The notes: generated from the sequence alone by a model not told the origin. 64,000 nucleotides of DNA from Streptomyces sp. cg36 (GCF_041080675.1 NZ_CP163520.1:558001-622000), one strand, 5' to 3'. Numbered from the stretch's first letter, positions 9,892 to 18,156 are shown. Numbers and translations are program-made.

Positions 9892-10554
9892 ATGAGTGGA
9901 ATCATATTGATGTCCGATCCGCAGGTCGCCGCCGTACCTGTCGCGGAGTGCGGTGAACGCCTCGTCGACGTCCGCGCCGGTGGTCGGCTGCTGGTCGATC
10001 CGCGCAAGCAGGACCCGGCCGACGCCTTCGCGTGGCTGCGCGAGGGCGTGCTGGAGCGGCTGTTGAAGGCGCAGGCGCTGCTCCCGCCGGGCGTGCGGCT
10101 GCTGTTCGTCGAGGGGTACCGGCCGCCCGCGCTCCAGCGGGAGTACTTCGAGGAGTACGCGGACGAGCTCCGGGCCCTGCACCCCGAGTGGCCCGCCGAC
10201 CGGATCCACTCGGCGGCCAGCCGCTATGTCTCCCCGCCCGACATCGCCCCGCACAGCGCGGGCGCGGCCGTCGACCTCACCCTCGCCGACGCCGAGGGGC
10301 GCGAACTCGATCTGGGTACGCGGATGAACGCGGGCCCGGAGGAGAGCGGGGGCGCCTGCTACACCGATGCCGCCGGCATCGGCGAAGAGGCCCGCGCCAA
10401 CCGGCGGTTGCTCGGTGGTGTGCTCACCGCCGCCGGGCTGGTGAACTACCCCACGGAGTGGTGGCACTGGTCCTACGGCGACCGCTACTGGGCCCTGCTG
10501 ACGGGTGCGAGCGCCGCCTGCTACGGCCCGAGGGAACTCACCGCGCACGGATGA
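9892..10554 (+). CDS. D-alanyl-D-alanine dipeptidase, VanX/DdpX-like (peptidase M15D)
   Basis: A 220-residue zinc dipeptidase-like protein. Family motifs are VEGYRPPALQREYFEEY (the Arg of the active site), APHSAGAAVDLTL (zinc His and Asp) and YPTEWWHWSYGDRYW (catalytic Glu and zinc His). Related enzymes split D-Ala-D-Ala and help remodel peptidoglycan or, in van clusters, confer glycopeptide resistance. No vanH, vanA or vanRS gene is nearby, so a general dipeptidase role is more likely than resistance. Its end overlaps the convergent ctaG-like gene by 17 bases. Confidence 0.85.
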   Translation: MSGIILMSDPQVAAVPVAECGERLVDVRAGGRLLVDPRKQDPADAFAWLREGVLERLLKAQALLPPGVRLLFVEGYRPPALQREYFEEYADELRALHPEWPADRIHSAASRYVSPPDIAPHSAGAAVDLTLADAEGRELDLGTRMNAGPEESGGACYTDAAGIGEEARANRRLLGGVLTAAGLVNYPTEWWHWSYGDRYWALLTGASAACYGPRELTAHG

Positions 10555-11335
10555 CCGGTCCGGCCGCGCCCAGCCGCCGCCCGGGCGTTCGGCGGCGGCC
10601 TTCGGCGCGGTACCACTGGTGGCCGATCAGCAGCGCGAGCGCCAGCTCGACGGCGTCGCCGCCGTAGTACATCAGTTGTGCCGCCGCGTGCAGGTCGGCC
10701 GCGGTGTACGCCGTGCCGGGCGGGCCGTGCGCGTACAGGGACTTGGCGAGGACGGCGTGCGCGGCCGAGGCGGCCAGCAGGATCAGGGCGCGGGTGAGGG
10801 TGGCCGGGCGGTGGCGCACCGGTTCGCGGGCGAGGACCGCGAAGGTGAACAGGCAGCCCGCGAGGAGGAGATGGAGGTGCACCACCGCGTCCAGGGACGG
10901 TGTGTGATGGGTCCTGGCCAGCAGGGGTGTGCGGTACAGGAGCCAGAGGCCGCCGACGTCGAGGACCGCCGCCACCGGTGGGTGCAGGAGCAGCGCGACG
11001 GGCCGCGAGCGCGCCAGCGCGACCAGGGTCCGGCGCGGTGGCCCGGGCGGCAGGGCGCGCAGCGCCAGGGTGACCGGCCGCCCGGCGGCGAACAGCAGCG
11101 GGGCCGCCATCGCCGTGCCCAGGTGGCCCGCCATGTGGTGGGTGAAGGGCCGGCCCGTCACCGTGGCGTCATGGGCGGCGGTTCCCGCGACCGAGGCGAC
11201 GAGGACCACCGCTCCCGCCGTGAACGCCGCGTCGCGCCGGCGCGGCCATGGATCGCCGCGCCCCCGCAGCCGGGCCGCCGCCACCAGGTAGGGCACGCCG
11301 AGGAGGACGGCTACGGCGACGGTCGCCGCGATCAC
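10538..11335 (-). CDS. CtaG-like cytochrome c oxidase assembly membrane protein
   Basis: A 265-residue multi-pass membrane protein. GTG at 11335 overlaps the stop of the preceding gene (GTGA), so translation is coupled. The sequence is mostly hydrophobic helices with conserved family features: an MAGHLGTAMAAPLLFAAGRPV segment, LALRALPPG, and histidines in HHTPSLDAVVHLHLLLAG and YYGGDAVELALALLIGHQWY. These mark the caa3-type CtaG family (DUF1404-like), thought to aid copper insertion into cytochrome oxidase. No oxidase subunit is adjacent. Confidence 0.85.
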   Translation of the reverse strand: MIAATVAVAVLLGVPYLVAAARLRGRGDPWPRRRDAAFTAGAVVLVASVAGTAAHDATVTGRPFTHHMAGHLGTAMAAPLLFAAGRPVTLALRALPPGPPRRTLVALARSRPVALLLHPPVAAVLDVGGLWLLYRTPLLARTHHTPSLDAVVHLHLLLAGCLFTFAVLAREPVRHRPATLTRALILLAASAAHAVLAKSLYAHGPPGTAYTAADLHAAAQLMYYGGDAVELALALLIGHQWYRAEGRRRTPGRRLGAAGPVIRAR

Positions 11336-11760
11336 CGCCCGGCCCGGGCGCGGACCAGGAGTACGGCACCGGCCACCAGGAACAGCACGGCGAGGGAGTT
11401 CCACGTCCAGTCGTACGGCGCCAGGTCGACGCCGTACCGGATCTGGTGCAGCCGCAGGCCCTTGTGCTGGAACGTGCCGTCGTACAGCTGGAAGCCGCCC
11501 AGGCCCAGCAGGAATCCGGCCCACCACGTGCCGTGGGCGAAGGCGCTCCGTCTGCGCAGGTCGGCGTAGAGATAGAGGCCCGCGACGATCGCCAGCCAGC
11601 CGAACGCGTGGAAGAGGCCGTCCGAGACCAGGCCCACACCGCTGGTCGACCTGTCGTAGAAGTGGTGCCAGTGCAGGAGTTGGTGGAAGACCGTCTCGTC
11701 GACGAACGCCGCCGTTCCGACACCGACCAGGACGCCGCTGGTGACGTTGCGCGCGCTCAT
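11332..11760 (-). CDS. DUF2243 membrane protein
   Basis: A 142-residue protein with four predicted membrane helices. Conserved features include GVGTAAFVDETVFHQLLHWHHFYD, GLVSDGLFHAFGWLAI and FQLYDGTFQHKGLRLHQIRYG, all rich in His and Asp within or next to helices. That composition suggests metal or haem handling, but the family function is not established. It is immediately upstream of, and overlaps, the ctaG-like gene; this pairing supports a respiratory-chain assembly role. Confidence 0.85.
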   Translation of the reverse strand: MSARNVTSGVLVGVGTAAFVDETVFHQLLHWHHFYDRSTSGVGLVSDGLFHAFGWLAIVAGLYLYADLRRRSAFAHGTWWAGFLLGLGGFQLYDGTFQHKGLRLHQIRYGVDLAPYDWTWNSLAVLFLVAGAVLLVRARAGR

Positions 11761-11899
11761 GCGGAGCGCCTCGTGGACATGGCCCGCTCCTCCCGTGCCG
11801 CGTGGCGGTGAGGCTCGGCGGAGTCGACGGCCTCGACCGCCCTCCGGCGTACCCCCGGGCCCCCGCGCGAAACGGCACCGGCCGCCGGGTCGGCCGGTT

Positions 11900-13258
11900 T
11901 CAGACCTCCGTGGACGCCGCGACCGCCTTCGGTGCCCGCCGCAGCCCGCGGATGGGTGGGCTGGCGAGGAGGGCGGCGGCGCAGCCGAACGCGGCCACCG
12001 TCGACACCAGCAGCAGCCGGTGCACCCCGACGAGGGAACTGGCCGGTCCCGCGACGGTCTGGCCCAGCGGTACGGCGAGGATCGAACCGGCCACCTGGTA
12101 GGCGGCCACCCGGTTCAGCCGGTCCTGCGGTATCTGCGTCTGCACGGTCGTGGACCACTGCACGCCCCAGAAGGCCCAGCCCACCCCGCTCACCGCATAG
12201 CCGAGCATGAGGAGCGGCAGCGCGGGGACGAGGGCGGCGGCCAGCGGCATCATCGGGAACAGGAGCATCGCGATCCCGCCGCCGAGCAGGGGCCGTGCGG
12301 GCCGCAGCCGTATCGCGGCCAGACCGCCGACCGCACAGCCCGCGCCGAACGCGGCCTCGGCGTAGCCGAACGCCGCCTTGCCGTGCGCGTCGATGATCGA
12401 GATCGCGCCGACGGGGGTGACCGGGCCCCAGACGAAGACCCCCAGCACCCACCAGATCAGGATGACGCCCCACAGCCAGGACCGGGAGCGGAACTCCTGC
12501 CAGCCCGTACGGAGACTCGTCAGCGTCGAGTCGGAGCGGTCCGCCAGGAACGGCGGCAGCCGCAGCGCCGCCAGGCACAGACCGCTGATCGCGAAGGTGG
12601 CGGCGTCGATCGCGAACGCCCAGGCCGCCGAGGTCGCGGCGACCAGCGCCCCGGCCAGCGCGGGCCCCGCCATCTGCGCGAACCCCTCGCTGACCCGCAG
12701 CACCCCGTTGGCCTTCTGGGCGTCCGCGGCGACCTGCGGGACCAGGCTGGAGGTGCCGGGCTGGAACATCGCGGTCGCGGTGCCGCCGATCAGCGAAGTG
12801 CCGATCATGAACCACAACGCGGGCTGCCCCAGCCAGAGATACGCCGCCAGCGCCCCCTGGACCGCGAACCGGGCGGCGTCGGAGCCGATCATCAGCGGCC
12901 GGGGGTGGAAGCGGTCGGCGAACACTCCGCCGAAGACGACGAAGAGCGCGAACGCGCCCATCCAGGCGCCGAGCGCGTACCCGACGCCGCTGACTCCGTA
13001 TCCGAGGGACAGCATCGCGACGGCGGTCGCCACCGGGATCATCGTGTCCCCGACCTGCGACACCACCCGGGCGGTGAAGTAGAGCGCGAAGTTCGGCGTC
13101 CACAGCCGGGGCTCCGAAGCCGCGCCGTCGATCACGGCCGACGGCGCGACCGGCCTCCCCCGGGCCGAATCGCCGCTCGGCGCAAGGCCCTTGGACGGGT
13201 CTTCGTGGAGGGCCGCGCTCCCCCGGTCACCGGGGCGCGATGACCGACGCAGTCGCAT
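11900..13258 (-). CDS. MFS transporter (MFS_3-like exporter family)
   Basis: Up to 452 residues with about 12 hydrophobic helices, beginning NFALYFTARVVSQVGDTMIPVA. The loop-2/3 region GVFADRFHPRPLMIGSDAARF is the MFS signature, and the second half starts near LRTGWQEFRSRSWLWGVIL. The family contains enterobactin and macrolide exporters. The N-terminus is uncertain: ATG at 13258 adds 40 polar residues before the first helix, whereas GTG at 13135 begins close to it. The substrate is unknown and no regulator is adjacent. Confidence 0.87.
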   Translation of the reverse strand: MRLRRSSRPGDRGSAALHEDPSKGLAPSGDSARGRPVAPSAVIDGAASEPRLWTPNFALYFTARVVSQVGDTMIPVATAVAMLSLGYGVSGVGYALGAWMGAFALFVVFGGVFADRFHPRPLMIGSDAARFAVQGALAAYLWLGQPALWFMIGTSLIGGTATAMFQPGTSSLVPQVAADAQKANGVLRVSEGFAQMAGPALAGALVAATSAAWAFAIDAATFAISGLCLAALRLPPFLADRSDSTLTSLRTGWQEFRSRSWLWGVILIWWVLGVFVWGPVTPVGAISIIDAHGKAAFGYAEAAFGAGCAVGGLAAIRLRPARPLLGGGIAMLLFPMMPLAAALVPALPLLMLGYAVSGVGWAFWGVQWSTTVQTQIPQDRLNRVAAYQVAGSILAVPLGQTVAGPASSLVGVHRLLLVSTVAAFGCAAALLASPPIRGLRRAPKAVAASTEV

Positions 13259-13342
13259 GCGGCGGATCTTCGCACAGACCGCTCGCGCGGGCCCACCGAT
13301 TAAGCGGCGGGCGGCGGTTCGATCATGTCGGCGGGCGGCGGT

Positions 13343-13951
13343 TCAGCGGTCCGGGCTCCAGCCGCCGAAGCGGGCCAGCAACTTCCGCGCGGCGTCGGGG
13401 GAAAGGCCGAGCGCGGCGGCGGTCTGCTGGTCCGTCATGTCCCACTCGGTGTCGCAGGCCGCCCAGTAGCCGACGCGCGCGGCCACGATCTCCATCTGCC
13501 GGGCGGCCTTCACCCCGGCGACGGGGCAGTCGTGGGTGAGCTTCTCGATCTCCGTCTCCAGCTGTTCCAGCAGCGCGGTGACCGTCTCGGGCAGCGGAAC
13601 CGTCGTGGCCCCGACCGCGAGTATGTGGCCGTCCCAGTCGCGCAGACAGCGCCCGGCGTCCTCAAGTGCCGCCTCCCACAGCGACGTCCGGCCGATCGCC
13701 GCCCAGTCCAGCGCGGCCTCCGGGCCGGTCCAGCCGCACGCGCACACCGCCCGCAGCACGGCCGCCCTCGGCACACCGGCGAGCCGCCCGTCGTAGACGC
13801 TCCAGTGGTCCACCGGCCGCCCGCGGCCGTCGGCGCCCGCGCCCCCGTCGTCGAGGAGCACGGGCCCGGGAACACTGCCATCGGCCAGCAGGACACCCAC
13901 CCGGCCCTCGTGCGAGGCACCGTACTCCTCCGTCACCCAGCTCTGCTCCAT
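13343..13951 (-). CDS. Hypothetical protein with C-terminal HTH-like segment
   Basis: A 202-residue soluble protein starting MEQSWVTEEYG with a G-rich ribosome-binding site. The first half mentions a CGWTGP segment with two nearby cysteines (CACGW). The middle is helical (VTALLEQLETEIEKLTHDCPVAGVKAARQMEIVAARVGYWAA). The C-terminus, MTDQQTAAALGLSPDAARKLLARFG, resembles a small helix-turn-helix. I do not recognise the family or its role. It has no operon partners: the next genes are an MFS transporter downstream and a tRNA remnant upstream. Confidence 0.7.
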   Translation of the reverse strand: MEQSWVTEEYGASHEGRVGVLLADGSVPGPVLLDDGGAGADGRGRPVDHWSVYDGRLAGVPRAAVLRAVCACGWTGPEAALDWAAIGRTSLWEAALEDAGRCLRDWDGHILAVGATTVPLPETVTALLEQLETEIEKLTHDCPVAGVKAARQMEIVAARVGYWAACDTEWDMTDQQTAAALGLSPDAARKLLARFGGWSPDR

Positions 13952-14176
13952 CACACACCCCACCCCTCGGCTCCCCGGGCGCCTGCCCGCGCCACCATGA
14001 CGATCCCGCATCCCGGAAGCCGACAACCCCGAAATTCCGCCCGACATGGGCCCGGCCGGGCGCACGGGCTCATGACCGGCGCACGCCCGGAACGAACACC
14101 CCCACCCCGGCGACGGCGACGCGCCCGCGCGCCGTCCGTCTGCCGGGACGCGGGGTGCGGGGTGCGGGGTGGGTCC

Positions 14177-14226
14177 GAGCACCACTCTCCTCAAGCGGGT
14201 GTCGCAGGTTCGAAGCCTGCCGCTCA
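14177..14226 (+). pseudogene. Degenerate 3' fragment of tRNA-Arg(CCT)
   Basis: The sequence from GAGCACC through CTCTCCT to GTGTCGCAGGTTCG and on to CTGCC closely follows the D-stem 3' side, anticodon loop (CCT), variable loop and a perfect T-arm (GCAGG/CCTGC around TTCGAAG) of actinobacterial tRNA-Arg(CCT). The anticodon stem has a mismatch, and no acceptor or D-arm 5' half precedes it; instead there is a GCGGGGT tandem. A 3' tRNA segment standing alone is the typical scar left by an element integrating at a tRNA gene. Confidence 0.55.
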
Positions 14227-14868
14227 CCGCCGCCAGAACAGATGGTGGGTGACCCCGCTCGGGCTCGGCACCACATCGACGTGGAAGCGGTCGAGCAGTT
14301 CGTCCGGGGACTCCCACAGCCGTACGCCGGATCCGAACCGGATCGGTGAGACCGCCACGTGCAGGGCGTCGACCAGGTCGGCGTCGAGGAACTGGCGGAT
14401 CGTGGTGGCCCCGCCGCCGAGCCGGACGTCCTTGCCGTCGGCCGCCTCCCGCGCCTGCTTGAGGACGGTCGCGGGGTCGCCGTCGACGAAGTGGAACGTC
14501 GTGTCGGAGAGGGTGAACGAGGGGCGGGGGTGGTGGGTCATGACGAACACGGGGGTGTGGAAGGGGGGTTCGTCGCCCCACCAGCCGAGCCAGTCGTGGT
14601 TCTCCCACGGCCCGCGCTGGGGGCCGAACTTGTTGCGCCCCATGATCTCGGCGCCGATGTTGTGGGAGAAGTCCCGTGTGAGGTAGTCGTCGAGGCCGCG
14701 GCTGCCGCCCGGTTCGGTACGGTTCGGCCAGCTCGCCGTGGCTCCCGCCCAGGCGAACATGGTCCCGGGGTCGACGTCCCCGAAGGGCCGCTCCAGGGTC
14801 TGGTTCTCACCGGCCGCGTAGCCGTCCAGCGAGACGTTGAAGTTCTGCACCTTCACCAGCTGGGTCAT
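14224..14868 (-). CDS. Dihydrofolate reductase-like (RibD C-terminal domain) protein
   Basis: A 214-residue protein; ATG at 14868 has a GGAGGA site 7 bases upstream. Family features are VQNFNVSLDGYAAG near the N-terminus, IMGRNKFGP, PVFVMTHHPR and DVRLGGGATTIRQFLDADLVDALHVAVSPI. These match the RibD_C/YwjB-type group of NADPH-dependent reductases, most of unknown substrate. The stop codon overlaps the last bases of the tRNA-Arg remnant. It is divergent from a small membrane protein across a 28-bp dyad. Confidence 0.88.
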   Translation of the reverse strand: MTQLVKVQNFNVSLDGYAAGENQTLERPFGDVDPGTMFAWAGATASWPNRTEPGGSRGLDDYLTRDFSHNIGAEIMGRNKFGPQRGPWENHDWLGWWGDEPPFHTPVFVMTHHPRPSFTLSDTTFHFVDGDPATVLKQAREAADGKDVRLGGGATTIRQFLDADLVDALHVAVSPIRFGSGVRLWESPDELLDRFHVDVVPSPSGVTHHLFWRR

Positions 14869-14969
14869 GCCTGTCCTCCCATGGTGTCGACGGTCGACCA
14901 CCTTGAGACCGTCCGGCGCGGGAAAACTCATCGCCCGGACGTCGTCGACTCGCCACGGGGATACCGGCA

Positions 14970-14997
14970 CGATAGATTGAACGCGTTCAAATTATCG
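14970..14997. promoter_or_regulatory. 28-bp dyad operator candidate
   Basis: CGATAGATTGAACG and CGTTCAAATTATCG form an inverted repeat matching at 12 of 14 positions, with a perfect TTGAACGCGTTCAA core (14977-14990). It is one of the few A/T-rich spots in the region. It lies between the reductase start (14868, minus) and the membrane protein start (15015, plus). No regulator gene is adjacent. Confidence 0.6.
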
Positions 14998-15014
14998 GGA
15001 CGCGGGGGTTTCGT

Positions 15015-15428
15015 ATGTCCGTCGACGTGGTTCCTTCCGATCGCCGGGTGGGACGGGTGCTGGGCCGCATGGGGCGGTGCGCCGCGACGTATCTGCTTCT
15101 CCACACCATCGCGTGGGTCGCCATCGCGCTGACGGTCCCCTGGGAGGAGTCGTTCCTCGACACCATGGTCACGGGGTGGGAGATGCTGCCGTTCATCGGC
15201 ATACCCACCCTGCTCATCTCGGTGTGCACGGTCTCGGTCCACCGCCGCATGGACGTCGTACGGCTCCGCATCCTGCTGGGTCTGGCCCTCCTCCTGTGCG
15301 AGTGGCCGCTGCTCGCGTCGAGCGCGGCCGAGCCGCTGCGGTTCCAGACGATCGCCCAGATCGCCTACGCGGCACTGATCCCGGCGCCGCTCTTCCCCGA
15401 GGACTGGCTGGGGCCCCGAAGCCGGTGA
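15015..15428 (+). CDS. Small multi-pass membrane protein, unknown function
   Basis: A 137-residue protein with about four hydrophobic helices (CAATYLLLHTIAWVAIALTV; LPFIGIPTLLISVCTVSV; ILLGLALLLCEWPLLA; TIAQIAYAALIPAPLF). The ATG follows a CGGGGGTT site by 6 bases. I do not recognise a family. Its start sits 18 bases downstream of the 28-bp dyad, so it is likely the main target of whatever binds there. Confidence 0.75.
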   Translation: MSVDVVPSDRRVGRVLGRMGRCAATYLLLHTIAWVAIALTVPWEESFLDTMVTGWEMLPFIGIPTLLISVCTVSVHRRMDVVRLRILLGLALLLCEWPLLASSAAEPLRFQTIAQIAYAALIPAPLFPEDWLGPRSR

Positions 15429-15477
15429 GGGTGGGGAGGCGGACCGGCCTTCCGCCTCCCCGCCCACCGCGCCCGGG

Positions 15478-16137
15478 TCAGAAGTGCCGCAGCCTGAGCA
15501 GGAACTGGCAGCCGCCGGGGCGGTTGTCCGCGTCTATGCCCACGGTGACCGGGCTGCCCCAGTAGGCCGTCTGGTACTGGCCGGCGGGCAGGGTGTTCTT
15601 GCACTGGCCCGCGTCGCCGTCCGCGTAGAACTGGACGTCGAGCACCACGTCGGAGCGGCCGGTGACGCCGAGGGTGAGGTTGCAGTAGCCCGACCGGTTG
15701 TCGGTGTCCACCCGCACGCTCGGGCCGAAGGTCTGGAACGGGCGGATCGGCATCGCGTACGTGCCCTGGCTGCCGCACTGGCCGCCGTCGCCGCCGGGGC
15801 TGACCTGGAAGTCGTAGGTGAGGGACGCACCCGCGAAGGTGTTGTCCGGGTCGTACACGCCGAAGGCGAGCTGGCAGCCGCCCGGACGGCCGTCGGTGTC
15901 GAAGCGGATGGCCTGGCTCCAGTCCGGCGAGGTGGCCCACTGCTGGCCCGTTCTGCCGCCGCACTGGCCCGCGTCGCCGTCGGGGTTGAACTGGATGCCG
16001 ATCGCGGGCGCCGCGGCACTCGGGGTCGCCGGTGCGGCGTGGGCCGCGGTGCCGGTGAATCCCGCGGCCACCAGCGCGCCGACCGCCAGGGCGCGGGCGA
16101 GGGGTCGGCGGCGTCCGGACAGCGTGGAACTGCTCAT
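15478..16137 (-). CDS. Secreted three-repeat cysteine-paired protein, unknown function
   Basis: A 219-residue protein whose ATG (16137) follows GGAGG. Residues 1-34 are a signal peptide (RRR, hydrophobic core, AHA cleavage). The mature part is three tandem units of about 55-60 residues. Each unit starts with a GD(A/G)GQC motif and ends near (D/A)(T/N)(D/N)R-x-G-x-C followed by a hydrophobic strand (GGCQLAFGV; GYCNLTLGV; GGCQFLLRL), so each carries two cysteines likely joined as a disulphide. The repeated D/N-rich turns suggest a beta-rich, perhaps calcium-binding, extracellular fold. No function is known to me. Confidence 0.8.
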   Translation of the reverse strand: MSSSTLSGRRRPLARALAVGALVAAGFTGTAAHAAPATPSAAAPAIGIQFNPDGDAGQCGGRTGQQWATSPDWSQAIRFDTDGRPGGCQLAFGVYDPDNTFAGASLTYDFQVSPGGDGGQCGSQGTYAMPIRPFQTFGPSVRVDTDNRSGYCNLTLGVTGRSDVVLDVQFYADGDAGQCKNTLPAGQYQTAYWGSPVTVGIDADNRPGGCQFLLRLRHF

Positions 16138-16597
16138 CGGGTTCCTCCGTGAGGTGTCAGGGGTGCGGGCAGGCACAGGTATGCCGTACCGAGAGGGTTG
16201 TCCGTGCACGTCACGCGCGGGGTCGGCGGCATGGTCGCGACCGCCTGCGCCGTTGTCCTGTGGTGCCCGGTGGGCGTCGGGTGGCCCACCGGTCCGGCGC
16301 AGAACAGCATCCGGGACCGCCCGGCGCGCCGACAACCCTGCCTCTGGCACATGGGAGGGGAATGCGCCCGGACGATACACGGCCCCCATCAGGCGACACT
16401 CCCCCGGGCCCGCCTCCCCGGCAGCTCACCCGGCGGCCCGATTGACGCAAAGCCGCCCTGGCTCGCGGGCCCGTTCGCTGAACCCCGCGAGAACCCGGAA
16501 AAAATATTTCCGCGGCGATGTCGAGAATCCGTGCCGGGCTCCGTCCCCGTGGTGAAGGCGGCCACAATGGGTCGCACCAGTACCGAGGAGAGCCACC
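16138..16597. other. Gene-free divergent region
   Basis: No coding frame is convincing. The right part holds the ECF42-type promoter for the DGPF gene (16519-16545), preceded by an A/T-rich patch GGAAAAAATATTTCC (about 16497-16511). The left part should hold the promoter of the secreted repeat protein. Nothing else stands out. Confidence 0.5.
16519..16545 (+). promoter_or_regulatory. Putative ECF42-dependent promoter
   Basis: TGTCGA (16519-16524) and CGTC (16542-16545) are separated by 17 bases. This matches the TGTCGA -35 and CGA/TC-type -10 boxes described for ECF42 sigma factors. Transcription would start about 45 bases before the DGPF gene ATG, and the sigma factor is the second gene, which fits autoregulation. 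Confidence 0.7.
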
Positions 16598-17005
16598 ATG
16601 GCCAAGTACCTGCTGCTCAAGCACTACCGCGGCGCCCTGGAAGCACCGAACTGCGCACCCATGGACCAGTGGACGCCCGAGGAGATCTCCGCCCACGTCC
16701 AGTACATGCGCGACTTCGCGGACCGCCTGGAGAAGACCGGCGAGTTCGTCGACGCCCAGGCACTCGCCCCCGAGGGCACCTGGGTCCGCTACGACGGAGA
16801 GGGGCGCCCGCCCGTCACCGACGGCCCCTTCGCCGAGACCAAGGACCTCATCGCCGGCTGGATGGTCATCGACGTCGACACCTACGAGCGTGCCGTCGCC
16901 CTCGCCGGGGAGCTCTCCGCGGCGCCCGGCCCGGCCGGCAAGCCCATCCACGAGTGGCTGGAGCTGCGCCCGTTCCTGTCCGCCCCGCCCACCGTCACGG
17001 AGTGA
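16598..17005 (+). CDS. YCII-related (DGPF) domain protein
   Basis: A 135-residue small protein with a CGAGGAG ribosome-binding site. It contains the family hallmarks: MAKYLLLKHY at the start, a long helix (PEEISAHVQYMRDFADRLEKTGEFV), and VTDGPFAETKDLIAGWMVIDVDTYERAVALA, which holds the DGPF motif. Such proteins form dimers of the dimeric alpha/beta barrel type; their reaction is unknown. They are the standard partner of ECF42 sigma factors, and here the sigma gene starts 8 bases after the stop. Confidence 0.93.
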   Translation: MAKYLLLKHYRGALEAPNCAPMDQWTPEEISAHVQYMRDFADRLEKTGEFVDAQALAPEGTWVRYDGEGRPPVTDGPFAETKDLIAGWMVIDVDTYERAVALAGELSAAPGPAGKPIHEWLELRPFLSAPPTVTE

Positions 17006-17013
17006 CCCCATCC

Positions 17014-18156
17014 ATGGACGAGGCCCTGCTGCGCGGCCTCACGCCGGGCGTGCTCGGCGTCCTCGTCCGCCGCGGAGCCGACTTCGCGGCGGCCGAGGAC
17101 GCCGTCCAGGACGCGCTCGTCGAGGCGGTCCGCGTCTGGCCCTCCGACCCGCCGCGCGATGCGAAGGGCTGGCTCATCGCGGTGGCCTGGCGCCGGTTCC
17201 TCGACGCGACCCGGGCGGACACCGCCCGGCGCCGCCGCGAGGACCTCGTGGACGAGGAACCGGCGCCCGGCCCCGCGGTCGGGGTCGACGACACGCTCCG
17301 GCTCTACTTCCTGTGCGCCCACCCCTCGCTCACCCCGTCCTCCGCGGTCGCGCTCACCCTGCGCGCCGTCGGCGGGCTCACCACCCGCCAGATCGCCCAG
17401 GCGTACCTGGTGCCCGAAGCGACCATGGCCCAGCGGATCAGCCGGGCCAAGCGGACCGTCTCCGGCGTGCGGTTCGACCGGCCCGGCGACGTCGCCACCG
17501 TGCTGCGGGTCCTCTACCTGGTCTTCAACGAGGGGTACTCCGGCGACGTCGACCTCGCCGCCGAGGCCATCCGCCTCACCCGGCAGCTCGCCGCCGCCAT
17601 CGACCACCCCGAGGTGGCGGGCCTGCTGGCCCTCATGCTGCTCCACCACGCCCGGCGCGCCGCCAGGACCGCGCCCGACGGCAGTCTGGTGCCGCTGGCC
17701 GAACAGGATCGGAGCCGATGGGACACCCGGGCGATCGCGGAAGGCGTCGGCATCCTGCAGTCGGCCCTCGCCCGGGACCGGCTGGGCGAGTTCCAGGCCC
17801 AGGCCGCCATCGCGGCCCTCCACGCGGACGCGCTGACCGCCGAGGAGACGGACTGGGTACAGATCGTGGAGTGGTACGACGAGCTCACGGCCCTCACCGA
17901 CAGCCCGGTGGTGCGGCTCAACCGCGCGGTGGCCGTCGGCGAGGCGGACGGGCCGCGCGCCGGACTCGCCGCGCTCGCGGAGCTGGACGAGACACTGCCG
18001 CGCCGCACCGCCGTGGCGGCCTACCTCCACGAGCGCGACGGCGACCTGACGACGGCGGCGCGGCTGTACGCCGAGGCGGCGCAGAAGGCGGCCAACCTCG
18101 CCGAGCGCGACCACCTGACCCGCCGGGCCGCCCGCCTCAACACCCGCCGCGCTTGA
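17014..18156 (+). CDS. ECF42-type RNA polymerase sigma factor with C-terminal extension
   Basis: A 380-residue sigma factor, twice the usual ECF length. Region 2 is visible (AAEDAVQDALVEAVRVWPSDPPRDAKGWLIAVAWRR), then region 4 (GGLTTRQIAQAYLVPEATMAQRISRAKRTV). The C-terminal 200 residues hold the DUF6596/TPR-like extension characteristic of group ECF42 (VLYLVFNEGY, HEVAGLLALMLLHHARR-type and LNRAVAVGEADGP segments), needed for activity in place of an anti-sigma factor. ATG at 17014 follows the DGPF gene closely. The upstream TGTCGA/CGTC promoter suggests autoregulation. The inducing signal is unknown for the group. Confidence 0.93.
   Translation: MDEALLRGLTPGVLGVLVRRGADFAAAEDAVQDALVEAVRVWPSDPPRDAKGWLIAVAWRRFLDATRADTARRRREDLVDEEPAPGPAVGVDDTLRLYFLCAHPSLTPSSAVALTLRAVGGLTTRQIAQAYLVPEATMAQRISRAKRTVSGVRFDRPGDVATVLRVLYLVFNEGYSGDVDLAAEAIRLTRQLAAAIDHPEVAGLLALMLLHHARRAARTAPDGSLVPLAEQDRSRWDTRAIAEGVGILQSALARDRLGEFQAQAAIAALHADALTAEETDWVQIVEWYDELTALTDSPVVRLNRAVAVGEADGPRAGLAALAELDETLPRRTAVAAYLHERDGDLTTAARLYAEAAQKAANLAERDHLTRRAARLNTRRA

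Noticed and set aside
9892..10554. Glycopeptide resistance cluster
   Set aside because: Only a VanX-like dipeptidase is present; no vanH, vanA or vanRS genes are in the window.
10555..11878. One long 446-residue frame instead of the ctaG-like and DUF2243 genes
   Set aside because: Its N-terminal part is the shadow of the DUF2243 gene; the GTGA overlap and hydrophobicity patterns support two genes.
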